This document shows, piece by piece, positions 23,001 through 30,052 of a stretch of DNA of 64,000 nt; position 1 is the stretch's first letter; every line of letters starts with the position of its first letter. The stretch covers positions 3,045,501 through 3,109,500 of the forward strand of contig BSDZ01000016.1 of assembly GCA_030268105.1 (NCBI GenBank), in the 5' to 3' direction. The position numbers and the translations under genes are program-made. This stretch comes from Volvox africanus (taxonomy: Eukaryota; Chlorophyta; Chlorophyceae; Chlamydomonadales; Volvocaceae). Below the pieces are notes generated by a model that was not told where the DNA came from, searched no databases, and worked only from the letters and a program-made list of their open reading frames with translations.

Positions 23001-23784
23001 TGACGCAAGTTAGTTGGTCCACAATTGCGCCTCGCACTCCGCCAAAATAAAGAGCACCGACAGTACGGCCCTCGCAGTCATCGTCTCTTAAGAGGTTCTT
23101 GCCATGGAGGTCCCGTACAGTCACGTTTACGAGCGTGACATACTTGCAGTTGGGGCAGCGAATTAGCGGTTGGTACGACAGTGGCGCTCCTTGGATGACT
23201 GAGTCCCGCAGCTCCAGGTGTTCAATTTGGTCGGTGAAGGTAATGCCCCAATCCTTTTCATCCAATGATTCGACAAAGCATTCAGTGCCAACCATCAAAG
23301 GAAATGGTGGCGGTGTGACGCTGGGTGGGATAAGAGGCGGGGAGATTGGGGAGGTGGGGGACAATGGATCAAAGCTGTCGGTCAACCCTTCTGGCGCTGG
23401 CAGGGAGACCGTAGAGTGCGTTTCTCGCCATGCATCTCCACCAGCTCCTGTACCACTGGTATATGGCGGAGGGCTGCCGGCATTGGACGTCGGACTACTT
23501 GGTGGGGATCCGCATATGCCATCTGCAGGTGGTGCGTACCGCATTAACTGCTCGCCGAGACCGATGGTCACCCGCGTCTGTGAGTGGCCGGTGCTGTTGC
23601 ACTGGATCCGGAAAAACGCGGGCATCCAGGCGCCTGTGTTGATTGAGGTGGTGCTCTTGGGCTCGCCGGTTAATGTGATGGAGCAGACCACCGTCGCGCC
23701 AGGTAAGATAGACTCCGCCGCGTACACAGAGGATGACCACTGGAGCACACCTGCAGCGTACGGCGGACGCGACACAATTCGCAA
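1825..23784 (-). CDS. Copy A: spliced PMP-repeat, multi-membrane-span surface protein gene (13 exons placed)
   Basis: Overview of the gene whose exons are listed separately. Exons at 23784-22678, 22152-20599, 19566-16704, 16091-15453, 14514-14252, 9026-7998, 7627-7383, 6700-6075, 5857-5268, 5020-4806, 4330-4246, 3656-3465 and 2040-1825 join with matching phases (0,0,1,1,0,0,2,1,0,2,0,0) and GT..AG borders, giving about 3,200 residues. Order: Pro-rich N-terminal module, long PMP-type repeat region (GGA-[ILV] and FxxN motifs, as in PF02415), Ig/filamin-like module, Cys-rich stalk, then many hydrophobic segments. The family role is inferred to be cell-surface adhesion or sensing; no enzyme motif is visible. 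The true start exon was not found: the frame of exon 1 is closed by a stop near 23,850 with no ATG between, so at least one upstream exon is missing. Copy B, about 95% alike by eye, independently supports most borders. Confidence 0.75.
2170..3014 (+). mobile_element. Solo gypsy-type LTR in intron 12 of copy A
   Basis: 845 bp starting TGTTGTATTATGG and ending GGATACAACA, with inverted ends TGTTG/CAACA like the full LTRs at 49,783 and 56,674. Internal blocks also match those LTRs (GAAGTCTTCCGCTG, AGTATAA-x-GATGCGAGGACGGC-like, AAGCCTGA). It is bracketed by perfect 5-bp target duplications CCTTG (2,165-2,169 and 3,015-3,019). Present at the same site in copy B, so it inserted before the duplication. 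Confidence 0.8.
3161..3270. repeat. Dispersed ~110-bp repeat (three copies in the window)
   Basis: TATCCTGGGGTATCTAGGG ... GCGGATATTAACA is found here, at 31,391-31,500 (paralogous intron) and, more diverged, at 11,072-11,180 next to a LINE fragment. Nature unknown; it is not part of the solo LTR, which ends at 3,014. Confidence 0.45.
3465..3656 (-). CDS. Copy A exon 12: two membrane spans
   Basis: 192 bp, phase 0; acceptor CCTCCACAG|GTCC, donor GCTGCG|GTATGT. Encodes a helix ([14 protein letters not shown]), a short [12 protein letters not shown] loop and a second helix ([14 protein letters not shown]). Nearly identical in copy B. Confidence 0.65.
4246..4330 (-). CDS. Copy A exon 11: small exon with one helix
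   Basis: 85 bp between acceptor GTACACGCAG|G and donor CTGCCG|GTGAGT. Completes the phase-2 codon from exon 10 and leaves in phase 0. Encodes [17 protein letters not shown] followed by [11 protein letters not shown]. The open frame of this short exon is otherwise invisible among shadow frames; it is supported by the matching exon in copy B. Confidence 0.55.
4806..5020 (-). CDS. Copy A exon 10: membrane span and basic loop
   Basis: 215 bp; acceptor CCCTTTTAG|GCAACC, canonical donor TACAA|GTAAGT. Encodes [14 protein letters not shown], a hydrophobic helix ([17 protein letters not shown], continuing IIYLILTA) and a basic tail ([12 protein letters not shown]). Conserved in copy B with the same length. 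Confidence 0.65.
5268..5857 (-). CDS. Copy A exon 9: loop plus two membrane spans
   Basis: 590 bp; acceptor TTCCCAGCAG|GC, donor CAGAAG|GTAGAT. The N-terminal part is Gln/Pro/Asn-rich with repeated GSN-[IT]-N-A units; copy A has one 21-bp unit more than copy B. The C-terminal part is hydrophobic ([33 protein letters not shown], split here as two helices), followed by [12 protein letters not shown]. Confidence 0.65.
5931..6035. mobile_element. Small MITE-like repeat in intron 8 of copy A
   Basis: About 105 bp with imperfect inverted ends (CCTGTGTAGTAAT ... ATTACTACAGG) and a central perfect hairpin AGAAGGTGC-TTCT-GCACCTTCT (5,974-5,995). Inverted relatives are in intron 3 of copies A and B, and an orthologous one is in copy B intron 8. 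No coding capacity. Confidence 0.4.
6075..6700 (-). CDS. Copy A exon 8: low-complexity (probably cytoplasmic) loop
   Basis: 626 bp; begins after GACGCAAG, donor CCAACAG|GTAACG (phase 1). The N-terminal part is basic ([13 protein letters not shown]), fitting the positive-inside rule after a membrane span. The rest is Gly/Ala, Gln/Pro and Ser/Thr-rich, including a Thr run coded by a GGT-type triplet repeat (6,170-6,193). No domain recognised. Same length in copy B with several substitutions, so the frame is preserved. Confidence 0.6.
6900..7155 (+). repeat. Partial copy of the 349-bp dispersed repeat (intron 7, copy A)
   Basis: Shares the core GCTGGATGCTGGTGGTGGG, then diverged blocks ending ACTGTCAGGTAGTGGCCACGG, with the repeats at 24,109 and 27,850. 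The 5' part is more diverged. An orthologous copy is at about 35,190-35,435 in copy B. Confidence 0.55.
7383..7627 (-). CDS. Copy A exon 7: transmembrane segment(s)
   Basis: 245 bp; acceptor CCCCTGCAG|ACG, donor ATCAG|GTATGT, leaving phase 2. Encodes a first hydrophobic stretch (LITHVQCFIIITKMGIDYP) and a second one ([18 protein letters not shown]), joined by a loop with [11 protein letters not shown]. Length and borders are identical in copy B (35,668-35,912). Confidence 0.65.
7998..9026 (-). CDS. Copy A exon 6: Cys-rich stalk and first membrane span
   Basis: 1,029 bp, phase 0 both sides; acceptor GCATGCAG|GTGACG, donor CTGAAG|GTGTGG. About 343 residues. The first third has a Cys cluster ([17 protein letters not shown]) followed by PAPGYWHS and CPQPAAC. 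The second part has [18 protein letters not shown] and CMKCP, resembling EGF or ephrin-receptor-like (GCC2/GCC3) stalks that sit just outside the membrane in algal and protist surface receptors. A hydrophobic segment ([16 protein letters not shown]) near the C-terminal end is the first confident transmembrane helix of the protein. Confidence 0.75.
9027..10428. other. Intron 5 of copy A: GC-rich and purine-rich spacer
   Basis: 9,240-9,420 is a GTGGC/GCGC-rich stretch with a 9-bp-arm palindrome at 9,264-9,284. 9,793-9,930 and 10,325-10,420 are GGGA/GAGGG purine tracts on the plus strand. Short repeated blocks (GCACCCCGGCATCACG) occur near 9,950 and 10,290. No gene found; open frames are by-products of the purine bias. 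Confidence 0.5.
9793..9930 (+). repeat. Imperfect GGGA/GGAGGGA purine tract
   Basis: Nearly uninterrupted purines with many G-runs of three or four. Similar tracts are at 10,325-10,420 and, in copy B, at 38,284-38,365. Might form G-quadruplex or triplex structures. Confidence 0.6.
10429..11070 (+). pseudogene. LINE ORF2 C-terminal fragment (zinc-binding end)
   Basis: Encodes CGCGTFGG ... [10 protein letters not shown] ... REQIDRH and [16 protein letters not shown], matching the C-terminal CCHC-type region of the LINE at 60,440-60,720. After a stop near 10,709, out-of-frame remnants continue. Only a short piece of the element remains, without its 3' end. Confidence 0.6.
11165..11833. other. 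Unassigned GC-rich intron sequence
   Basis: G-rich plus strand (GGGAGGAGG-type blocks) resembling the LINE 3'-untranslated composition, but no firm alignment seen. No convincing gene. Confidence 0.3.
11834..11895 (+). other. LTR-start scrap followed by tRNA-like segment
   Basis: TGTTGTATTATGGTTCAA repeats the first bases of the solo LTR. It is followed by GGGAAAGCTCAATTGATAG and AGC, which has the D-arm/A-box pattern of a tRNA (GCTC-loop-GAGC stem at about 11,868-11,883). No T-arm follows, so it is not a functional tRNA gene. Confidence 0.25.
11900..13590 (+). mobile_element. 5'-truncated LINE copy (ORF2 end, 3' UTR and tail)
   Basis: 11,900-12,890 matches the LINE ORF2 region at 58,370-58,550 plus 59,771-60,870 (LPEEIS-[QR][26 protein letters not shown]). 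About 300 bp encoding the CCHC zinc region is deleted at about 12,767. 12,930-13,590 is the 3' UTR seen also at 39,763-40,349 and 60,900-61,575, ending GTAACACCC followed by an ATACAT microsatellite. Frames are broken; not active. Confidence 0.7.
13591..14251. other. Distal intron 5 of copy A
   Basis: CTAAGCC-rich sequence (13,680-13,740) and AT-rich spacer matching 38,850-39,376 of copy B. No gene or RNA recognised. Confidence 0.4.
14252..14514 (-). CDS. Copy A exon 5: Ig/filamin-like module
   Basis: 263 bp between acceptor GCATGCAG|AT and donor CAGAAG|GTAACG; enters in phase 1 and leaves in phase 0. Encodes about 88 residues patterned like a filamin or bacterial Ig-like fold: paired strands VSLHILSNPV and VSVHDELAL, then [19 protein letters not shown], close to the 'x-F-x-DL-x-L-x-G-PG-x-Y-x-L' signature of such modules. 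The counterpart in copy B (39,377-39,624) keeps the same borders and signature. Confidence 0.65.
14875..15373 (-). CDS. cvpA: Bacterial-type CvpA family membrane protein gene, inserted in intron 4 of copy A (ends clipped)
   Basis: An AT-rich (about one-third GC) block absent from the matching place in copy B, where GCTCGCAGCAG runs straight into CTTTACAACTC. The minus strand is open through the whole insert (about 166 codons). The frame starts at the right edge with LAVFTVIAISTLLSLYKG, has hydrophobic helices (VGFAASIAVAIFMFPYV, LISYVCCLFIFTSI), then GFFDRTLGAIADFFRGLII, the 'DR-x-LG-x-x-x-G-x-x-RG' hallmark of CvpA/colicin V production proteins (PF02674), and ends in YPDWLNNS plus a short C-tail. 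A GTG at 15,310 is an internal start candidate; the natural N-terminus (about 10 residues) is missing and the stop TAG is host sequence. No introns, so prokaryotic origin is likely; Rickettsiales-like by composition and tail motif (inference). It sits on the same strand as the host gene. Confidence 0.7.
15453..16091 (-). CDS. Copy A exon 4
   Basis: Acceptor CTCAACAG|GACTGC at 16,091, donor TTCG|GTGAGG at 15,453. The 639-bp length keeps phase 1 to phase 1. Encodes an extracellular segment with a Ser run from a GAT-type triplet repeat (about 15,915-15,935), a [13 protein letters not shown] Cys motif and the sequence RISSFNG-like strand preceding FVPAKG. No named domain recognised. A second strong acceptor (GATTTCAG, exon from 16,055) would also be in frame. 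Copy B differs by a net 14 bp (4 bp of it near the 5' end), which changes the entry phase. Confidence 0.65.
16105..16700. other. Intron 3 of copy A with MITE-like repeat and TG microsatellite
   Basis: TG repeat at 16,180-16,214. A repeat with GTGTAG...CTACAC ends and hairpin AAGGTGC-AGAA-GCACCTT (16,297-16,314), inverted relative to the one at 5,931. Otherwise AT-rich spacer. Confidence 0.45.
16704..19566 (-). CDS. Copy A exon 3: PMP-type repeat region II with Pro-rich insert
   Basis: Largest exon, about 954 codons. Acceptor ACATGCAG|ATGGAG at 19,566; donor ATATAG|GTGTGA at 16,704 (phase 1) is preferred because it fits exon 4. Alternative donors are at 16,712 (phase 2) and 16,717 (phase 0). 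More than 20 GGA/GGG-x-x-F repeats with FxxN strands are visible (STFYNNSATLGGGGLAF-like units). Near 18,020-18,075 a Pro/Ser run (SPSPPPPPPP) interrupts the repeats, a hydroxyproline-glycoprotein-like feature common in volvocine matrix proteins. Two long open frames on the opposite strand here are shadows of the repeat coding. Confidence 0.75.
19567..20598. other. Intron 2 of copy A
   Basis: 1,032 bp with a CAG/CAA triplet run at 19,666-19,694. No gene, RNA or mobile-element signature recognised. Confidence 0.45.
20599..22152 (-). CDS. Copy A exon 2: PMP-type repeat region I
   Basis: 1,554 bp, phase 0 on both sides; acceptor TTTTTCAG|GACGTC and donor CTTGAG|GTGATT. Encodes 518 residues made of about 20 repeats in which a GGA-[FVIL]-x-[IVL] strand is followed by S/N-rich turns and FxxN or xIxxN motifs (for example FTHNKAAKHGGAVF, GGAFCLEKG, GGGVFIARG). 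This matches the chlamydial PMP repeat and predicts a right-handed beta-helix. There are many N-glycosylation sequons and no stop or frameshift. The left end of the window (1-724) carries a damaged second copy of this exon. Confidence 0.75.
22153..22677. other. Intron 1 of copy A
   Basis: 525 bp; its 3' half is shared with the copy C remnant at 725-970. A GCATTTG-type short tandem run is at 22,490-22,535. No other feature seen. Confidence 0.45.
22678..23784 (-). CDS. Copy A exon 1 of those placed (N-terminal extracellular module)
   Basis: Open frame of about 365 codons ending at donor ATG|GTAAGG (22,678), phase 0. The 5' edge is uncertain: a good acceptor (CGCTGCAG) ends at 23,751, while the open frame continues to a stop near 23,850 without an ATG. 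Encodes a beta-rich segment, then a Ser/Pro-rich linker with PPSSP and PPPFP runs, then a region with irregular right-handed beta-helix-like repeats (LELRDS, VTLVNVTVRDL, FFRISNSAFMNNS). Asn-x-Ser/Thr sites are frequent, as expected for an extracellular domain. This segment is not seen in copy B because it would lie beyond the window. Confidence 0.6.
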
Positions 23785-24108
23785 ACAGAGGTTGCGGGAC
23801 AGGGCATGTCGTACACAACAACGCAGCCGTCCTATTGTTCGTCAATGAATTTGACGTTCCGGATGCGCACAAGCTTGGTTCATGTTTCACAACCAGCAAC
23901 ATTGGGATGTTGCGAACTAGGTGATGCGGAATTTGAGGTCCTTGAAGGTCCCCGAAATCGGTGTCTGTGATATATGATATGTGCGCGTAGCAGTGTGTAA
24001 GGCGCAAGTGCAGACGAATTCAGTGTCCAATACTTATTCTGAGATCGTGTGGTCGCACAATACGAATTGTTTTGGGATTGTGATCTACCTCGATATACCA
24101 ATATATCG

Positions 24109-24457
24109 TGTTCAGGCACGACTGTTATGGCACGACTAATATGCCCCTGGAGTTCCAGGTTCTACCCCGACTGAGAGCGGGCCAAAGACCCTAATGTTAA
24201 GGGCAGGGTGCCCCCATGTCGATGGACGGTGACGACCCCAATTAAAGTGACCTGCGAGCTGACCAGTAGCGGAGTTGACGCCTTAATTGATTCGTCAGAT
24301 TCCGCTGGATGCTGGTGGTGGGTGCTGAACCTGGGAAAACCACTGATTTCGGAGAAGTCGGCATGGGAGACTGGATGAGGGTGCCCCGAAACACCGGGGA
24401 AGGTAGGGACTGCCAGGTTAGTGGCCACGGGTGATGTACCCCCCTATCCTACACACA
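24109..24457 (+). repeat. 349-bp direct repeat, left copy (terminal repeat of a 4.1-kb unit)
   Basis: Starts TGTTCAGGCACGACTG and ends CCTACACACA; the right copy (27,850-28,198) has exactly the same length and only scattered substitutions. TG...CA ends fit an LTR, but no clean target duplication was found. It contains GGTTCTACCCC, close to a Pol III B box. Diverged partial relatives are in intron 7 of both gene copies. Confidence 0.6.
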
Positions 24458-26515
24458 TACCAATAGAAAGGAAAATCTCCCAAGCACAACTTTCTTTCCC
24501 AGTCCACTTTAAGGCATTCTACGCATCCTAGCCTACCCCTGTAAGTTCCAACAGAAACAGGAAGTGCAAACTTGCGTATATTACGGCAGCAAGTCGCTGT
24601 CTAAACGGGTCTATTGGCAGCGGCGTAGAAGCTTACGAAAACCCCAACTCCGCCAGCAACAGAGGTTGAATGGTCAACATTTCAAGGTCATGACACCAGA
24701 ATATGATGTATTGACAAAATTGTTCAAGCCCAGCAGAAGTGCTGCCTACCGGTACAAACACGAAGGAAACAAGTTCGAAAAGGACTAAAAAAGGTTCATA
24801 TCTGAACCATTCTCACATCACGATGTAAGGGAAAGCGATGGGAGTGAGGGCTCCGCAGCGCTAGAACTACCCCTCAGTAGCCAAACATATTAGGCATCCA
24901 ACTAAGGAAAAGCAAAGCACAATATTCATCCTTACCACTTAAGAACACGACGATCCAAAATGATTGAAGTAGCCGGTCCTGTCTCCATCTCATGGTGCAG
25001 GGATTGACGTTGAAATCGCCAAGATGAAAAATAAGCTTCTTAGTGGGAAGCGTGGTTTTGGCCTTAAACTTAATAGGCATCGACTGATGAGACTCCCTTG
25101 CGGCGGCAGTTTAACGTCATAGTAAACAATGACTATTCTTTCAGGGAGCCGGCATCTGAAATCAGATTGTCAGATAACAACTTCATTTCGGGGAGACGGC
25201 TTTACAATTATTATTTCGCATAAATGAATAGATAAAAATTTGTACCAAACGACTTTTGGCAGACCTGTACGGCGGAGTAGAAATGTGATGAATGGAAATT
25301 GATTTATTAAAATTTATTTATACAAGGGCATAGTGTAGCTGGAAAATCGATCTCAAATTCTCATGTTTGCAAGCACGGGCACACGCGTTTCAGACCACGG
25401 ACACTACGGGCTCTTGTGTGGTGTGCCAGCTTTGTTGACATGCAATTTCAAGTTGTTTTATTTCGGAAACGTCTGGATTACAACAGCCTTTGTTTCGTAA
25501 TGTGCCTTTATTCTGCTGCAGGCAAAGCTCTTCCCCTACGGAAGGCTAATCAAAGTTGCCTGATAATAAGGATACCTCATATTAAACCGTTTAGAACTTA
25601 CCTCATTTAACAATGCTGCGCATGGGTATGCCGTTAGCTTCCGCCCGCCCGCCAGCTGAGAAAGACAAAGTTGACGGGCTCGCCGTTCAACTTGCTCCTT
25701 ATAAAGAATCCCTTAAGCTTGGGAACTACGATCATGTAAGGCATAAGGAAGCCTCCAACACATCTACCCCTGAGCTTGCACGCCTCCAACACATCTAGCC
25801 CTAAACCTAGCACACGCAAATTGATGGAATTGCCTTCCATTAAAGTAGTATGAAGGTAAGGCGGCTTGTAGGGTTTTAGAGTACCGCGATGGAGAAGTCA
25901 TTTCCTGCCTTGTGCGCTGAAATGGAGTTCTTAGGCGGCGGCTTACCCTCACCACATCCGATTAGGGCTCATATGATCACCTGTGTATTGGGGGGGCGCC
26001 GGGCCATCCATGCTTGAATGCAGGTACATAACGACCTCTTATCCAGGTGGATAGGTAGGTAGGTACCATTCAACATTGTAATTTGCTGAAATGCTCGGAG
26101 TTATGCTTATATCTATATCCGATTATTAAGGGTCGTACGGTCTGCGGGACTTGGCAACTAGGTGCACCATTTCTCTTTCCCTTTTCTCCTTCAGCCCATG
26201 AATAGGGATGCTAGCCGGGACTAAGGCAGGATAGTCTCGGTAGTAGCCGGTCGAGGTTTTATAACCCACCCTCCCACCCTTCACTAGAATTGAGGCACTC
26301 ACGGCTTGGGCAGCTGGTGTAAGGGGTAAGGCAAACCTGATCAGTTACTGGCGTTACAAAAGGGCAGAAGATTGCTGAATGGGATCCCACAAACAACGGC
26401 TGAATTTCTCTGGCAATCGACATGCGTTGGAATTGGGGGAGACCCAATAAATGGATTTTAGTTAAACCATCTTTATCAGGATTAAACATTCTATAATCTA
26501 CTACCCAAAACTTAA
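24458..26515. other. Interior of the repeat-bounded unit, left part
   Basis: Mostly AT-rich. Contains the small open frame at 24,564-24,788 and GCCTCCAACACATCTA-type short duplications near 25,760-25,800. No recognised domain. Confidence 0.35.
24564..24788 (+). CDS. Small unrecognised open frame
   Basis: 75 codons, basic and Gln/Arg-rich (RRRSLRKPQLRQQQR), then TPEYDVLTKLFKPSRSAA, ending at TAA. Lies just inside the left 349-bp repeat. No homology recognised; may be chance or a remnant of a mobile-element protein. Confidence 0.15.
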   Translation: MQTCVYYGSKSLSKRVYWQRRRSLRKPQLRQQQRLNGQHFKVMTPEYDVLTKLFKPSRSAAYRYKHEGNKFEKD

Positions 26516-26516
26516 A

Positions 26517-27500
26517 TTACCAGCGTAACTCTATGTTACAGTCGGCTAGGTGGAGATGTGGATCCAGGCAATGCTGGAGGGTCGAGGCACTTCGGATGTG
26601 CCCAAGTGCCATTAAGGAGGACTCGGTCGCCCCAGTCTCTGCAGCAGATTGGAGGCGTCCTCGGCGGTAACTAGGGCTGGTCTCACCCTCATACAGCCCA
26701 GCAGACATGAGGTGGAGGCGGACTGGGGTTCCTAGGCAGCTGGCAGACATTGGGGATTCCTTTGAACTGGTGACCACCGGTTTCCAGGGAGCGGAAGAGG
26801 TACCCGGGGATGAGAGTGCAAGATGGTGTGTGTTAAGAGGCACAGAGAGCCATGTAATGGGCTGTGGCATGGATGAAACAGCGACGAGGTTGGGGGTGGG
26901 ATCGTAGGATTATGCATGGGGCGCACCGTCCTTGATAGGTTTTGGTGCCCATCTCCACAACTCCCAGCTCTAGGTCTTCGTGATACATCTCACCGGCATG
27001 GAGGACAGGCAAGGGAAGGCCAGTGTACGGAAGACGTCCTCCTGAGGAGGGATCCACAAAATCATTGAGCCGCAACTTCCCACAGTCATGCCCACGTTGG
27101 GAAGTAGTCCACAGGTACAGGATGATGACGGCATCTCGTAATCAGGTCAGCTTCTCCATGAGTTTGGTGGCTTCTTTGATTTTGCTGCAAAGGTGATCAA
27201 GCAGGTGATTGTGTTTGTCCTCAGTCATCGGCACCGCAGAAAGCTCCACAGTTCCGGCTTTAGCGGAAGTCTTTCAATTCTTCTGAGTCACAGGGATCGC
27301 CGTCATTAGTGACCAGTTGGCAGGGACCAGTGCGGCCCAGATGCCTAAAGAGCCCTGACAGCAGCGAGAGATGGTTGCATAGGGTGTTAGCGCTGGGGGG
27401 TTTGGTGGTACTCACACGCGTATGGTGTGCTTGTAACCAGTGCCCGGATAGGTAAGCCAAGAGATCATCGGACCTGCAGTTGGTAAGGTCACTGCCCACT
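26517..27500 (-). pseudogene. Decayed tyrosine recombinase (YR) of a mobile element
   Basis: Pieces of one protein in shifting frames on the minus strand. Near 27,300-27,500 an N-terminal helical core-binding region (SANTLCNHLSLLSGLFRHLG). Near 27,060-27,120 a YLWTTSQRGHDCGKLRL-like stretch with the first catalytic Arg. Near 26,930-26,960 MGTKTYQGR with the beta-hairpin Lys. At 26,560-26,705 GLYEGETSPSYRRGRLQ, then MALGH and LDPH, corresponding to the HxxR...GH...Y part, with Tyr in place of the usual His and no clear nucleophile. This class occurs in DIRS/Crypton-type elements of green algae. Frameshifts and the altered catalytic positions indicate it is dead. Confidence 0.6.
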
Positions 27501-27849
27501 GGCCTTAGCTTGCTTGGTGCGGCTTGAGTCAGCTAGGGCCCGGCTGGCTATCTGTGTGGGATCCCGCACGTTGGTCTCGTAACTTGCGTCTGTGGCTTCA
27601 GGAGTCATGACAGCGGTCGCATCCTGCACAAAGGCTTGTACTTAGCGATAGAGGAGCTCTCGTACACTGAGCTTATGGGCCTGCGGTAAGTAGTTGATCA
27701 GCAATAATCCAAGCAAATGGAGGTGGGGGATTTTATGCCTTACCGTGGGTAGAGGGTTGATTGGCGAGGGCTTTTCCCTTGTGTGTGTCTGGGAGCGTGT
27801 CCCGCGGGAGGGCTGTTCGCAGCTAAAACATGTTAATTACATTTTTGTG

Positions 27850-28198
27850 TGTTCGGGCACGACTGTTATGGCACGACTAATATGCTCCTGGACTTCCAGG
27901 TTCTACCCCAACCGAGAGCGGGTCAAAGACCCTAAAGTTAAGGGCAGGGTGCCCCCATGTCGATGGACAGTGACGACCCCAATTAAAGTGACCTGCGAGC
28001 TGACCAGTAGCGGAGTTGACGCCTTAATTGATTCGGCAGATTCCGCTGGATGCTGGTGGTGGGTGCTGAACCTGGGAAAACCACTGATTTCGGAGAAGTC
28101 GGCATGGGAGACTGGATGAGGGTGCCCCAAAACACCGGGGAAGGTAGGGACTGCCAGGTTAGTGGCCACGGGTGATGTAGCCCCCTATCCTACACACA
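27850..28198 (+). repeat. 349-bp direct repeat, right copy
   Basis: Same start (TGTTCGGGCACGACTG) and end (CCTACACACA) as the left copy at 24,109, in the same orientation. Together they bound the tyrosine-recombinase unit. Confidence 0.6.
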
Positions 28199-28665
28199 TA
28201 TTAAGAGTTCACAAGCCACTGTCCAGGGGTACAGGTTGGCCAAGACGCAAAAAGCCTACCGGGACAAATTAGGTGAGATCATGGATAGGGGCATAAGGAT
28301 GCAGGAATTATGGGATGAGCAGAACTTTATCGAACCGGAATATCGTGATCTGGTTAACTCCCCGGAAAATGTATTTGCCGTAAATCTTACGGTCTGCATG
28401 TGGTACCTATGGCACAGGTAAACGTCTAAAATCTGGCATATTTACGCCTGGAATTAAGTTAAGGCGAGGCTCGGACACGCCGAAAGGCTGGAGTGCCCAA
28501 AGACTCATATTTGCATTTCGTTCTTTGTCACTAAGACCCCACCCTTGAGGAGCTTCAACTTCAGCAAATCGCGGTAACATTCAACTGCAAAGTTGAGCCC
28601 TTGTAAGATAGTACAATTTACATACACATCCTGAACGAATAACATTTTAACATAGCCGCTCAGGA
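28199..28665. other. Spacer with a small unrecognised open frame
   Basis: Holds the open frame at 28,236-28,421 and AT-rich sequence leading into the pentanucleotide array. Nothing else recognised. Confidence 0.35.
28236..28421 (+). CDS. Small unrecognised open frame
   Basis: 61 codons, charged and helix-prone (YRDKLGEIMDRGIRMQELW), ending at TAA. Composition is protein-like but no family is recognised; lies just outside the right 349-bp repeat. Confidence 0.15.
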   Translation: MAKTQKAYRDKLGEIMDRGIRMQELWDEQNFIEPEYRDLVNSPENVFAVNLTVCMWYLWHR

Positions 28666-28934
28666 TATAATATAATATAATATAATATAATATAATATAA
28701 TATAATATAATATAATATAATATAATATAATATAATATAATATAATATAATATAATATAATATAATATAATATAATATAATATAATATAATATAATATAA
28801 TATAATATAATATAATATAATATAATATAATATAATATAATATAATATAATATAATATAATATAATATAATATAATATAATATAATATAATATAATATAA
28901 TATAATATAATATAATATAATATAATATAATATA
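28666..28934. repeat. TATAA pentanucleotide microsatellite, about 54 units
   Basis: 269 bp of uninterrupted TATAA repeats with no visible substitution. The long YYIIL open frames on the minus strand here are artefacts of the repeat. Confidence 0.95.
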
Positions 28935-30052
28935 GCCACTAAGATTAAGAAACATTCCAACACGCACGATTCCAATGCTTGCTGGGAAGCAACTCTAGGT
29001 AGAGACATATTGCAGGTCCCACCGCACGCCCTAGCTAGTGTACTTGATTGCTAATCCTAACGAACACCTTGCTCTGAAAACACTTTCCAAATAACACCAG
29101 GCAGGTATGTAGGGTATTCCGATAGGCGAAACATGCAATGGGTGTCCGGCTGCCATATCATCAAAAGACTTACGGACGTATTCAGCTGTGATATCAGCTA
29201 GCAGGCAATGTGTGCACCAACATATCATATGGACGAACCTCCGCTGGTTGCCTAAAATGAGGGACTTCCAAGAAACTAACCAAAACCTAACTCCCAACCG
29301 AAAACGCATAACGAAGAACGCACATGACTGATGCCGCTGGCATGCTGCTTTCCTTCATTCCCTGCAAGCAACAGCAGCCAACAGAAACCAAAAGCTGCGA
29401 ACGCAAACCGCTTGCCTACCTAGTTCCACGCCCCTGACGTCCTCACAATTAGAGCAGTCAGCTTTATAGGGAGCCCACCCCAACAATTGCCACGATAGAT
29501 GACAAGCAAGACGATAGCCCACAGGGACACTGTCGTCCATCACACACGACCACAACAATGGCTAGTTACCATTGTTATCATTAGCGCCACAATTCGTTAC
29601 ATCTGGACGCATATAAAGAAACCCGTAGACGTGCTGAACTTGCTACGAATACTGGGGAAAACTAAGATATATTCTGTGTCGTACATAGCCATACGTCACA
29701 ACTCCGTGTTTCCGCCTCTCCGTGCATACACATGCAGCAGCATGTGAACCACGCACGTGTCGACATTTGACAAACGAACGCACGCAAGCCTCGGAAACAT
29801 CAAGAATGTAGTTTACAACCGTTACTGTACAACACACACATAAACACACAAACACATATGTATATTGCACACCGCATGCATGGTTTTCTCTCCGACAGCA
29901 TTTCCCTCGCAATGTGAACCACTCGGCAAAACTGTCCTCCCTCTTGTCATCCCCCTTATCACATCATTATGTACCTATTTATGAACGATCGATTACCCCG
30001 CTGCTTGCTAGGGTCTTCGTGAATATAATTGGAGTCTCCCATTCCTACCCGG
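28935..30052. other. 3' flank of copy B
   Basis: Homology to the copy A 3' flank begins at about 29,205 (matching 978) and continues to the stop codon. The candidate TGTAA signal is conserved at 29,813-29,817. No further gene seen. Confidence 0.45.

Noticed and set aside
24874..25080. Minus-strand frame containing FHLGDFNVNP, like an endonuclease GDFN motif
   Set aside because: Only one motif of the endonuclease family is present and nothing upstream or downstream fits; probably chance.
28666..28934. CRISPR-like or satellite array
   Set aside because: Five-base unit without spacers; a simple microsatellite. No CRISPR array seen anywhere in the window.
28505..29008. Long minus-strand open frames with YYIIL repeats
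   Set aside because: They arise only because the TATAA pentanucleotide has no stop codon in these frames.
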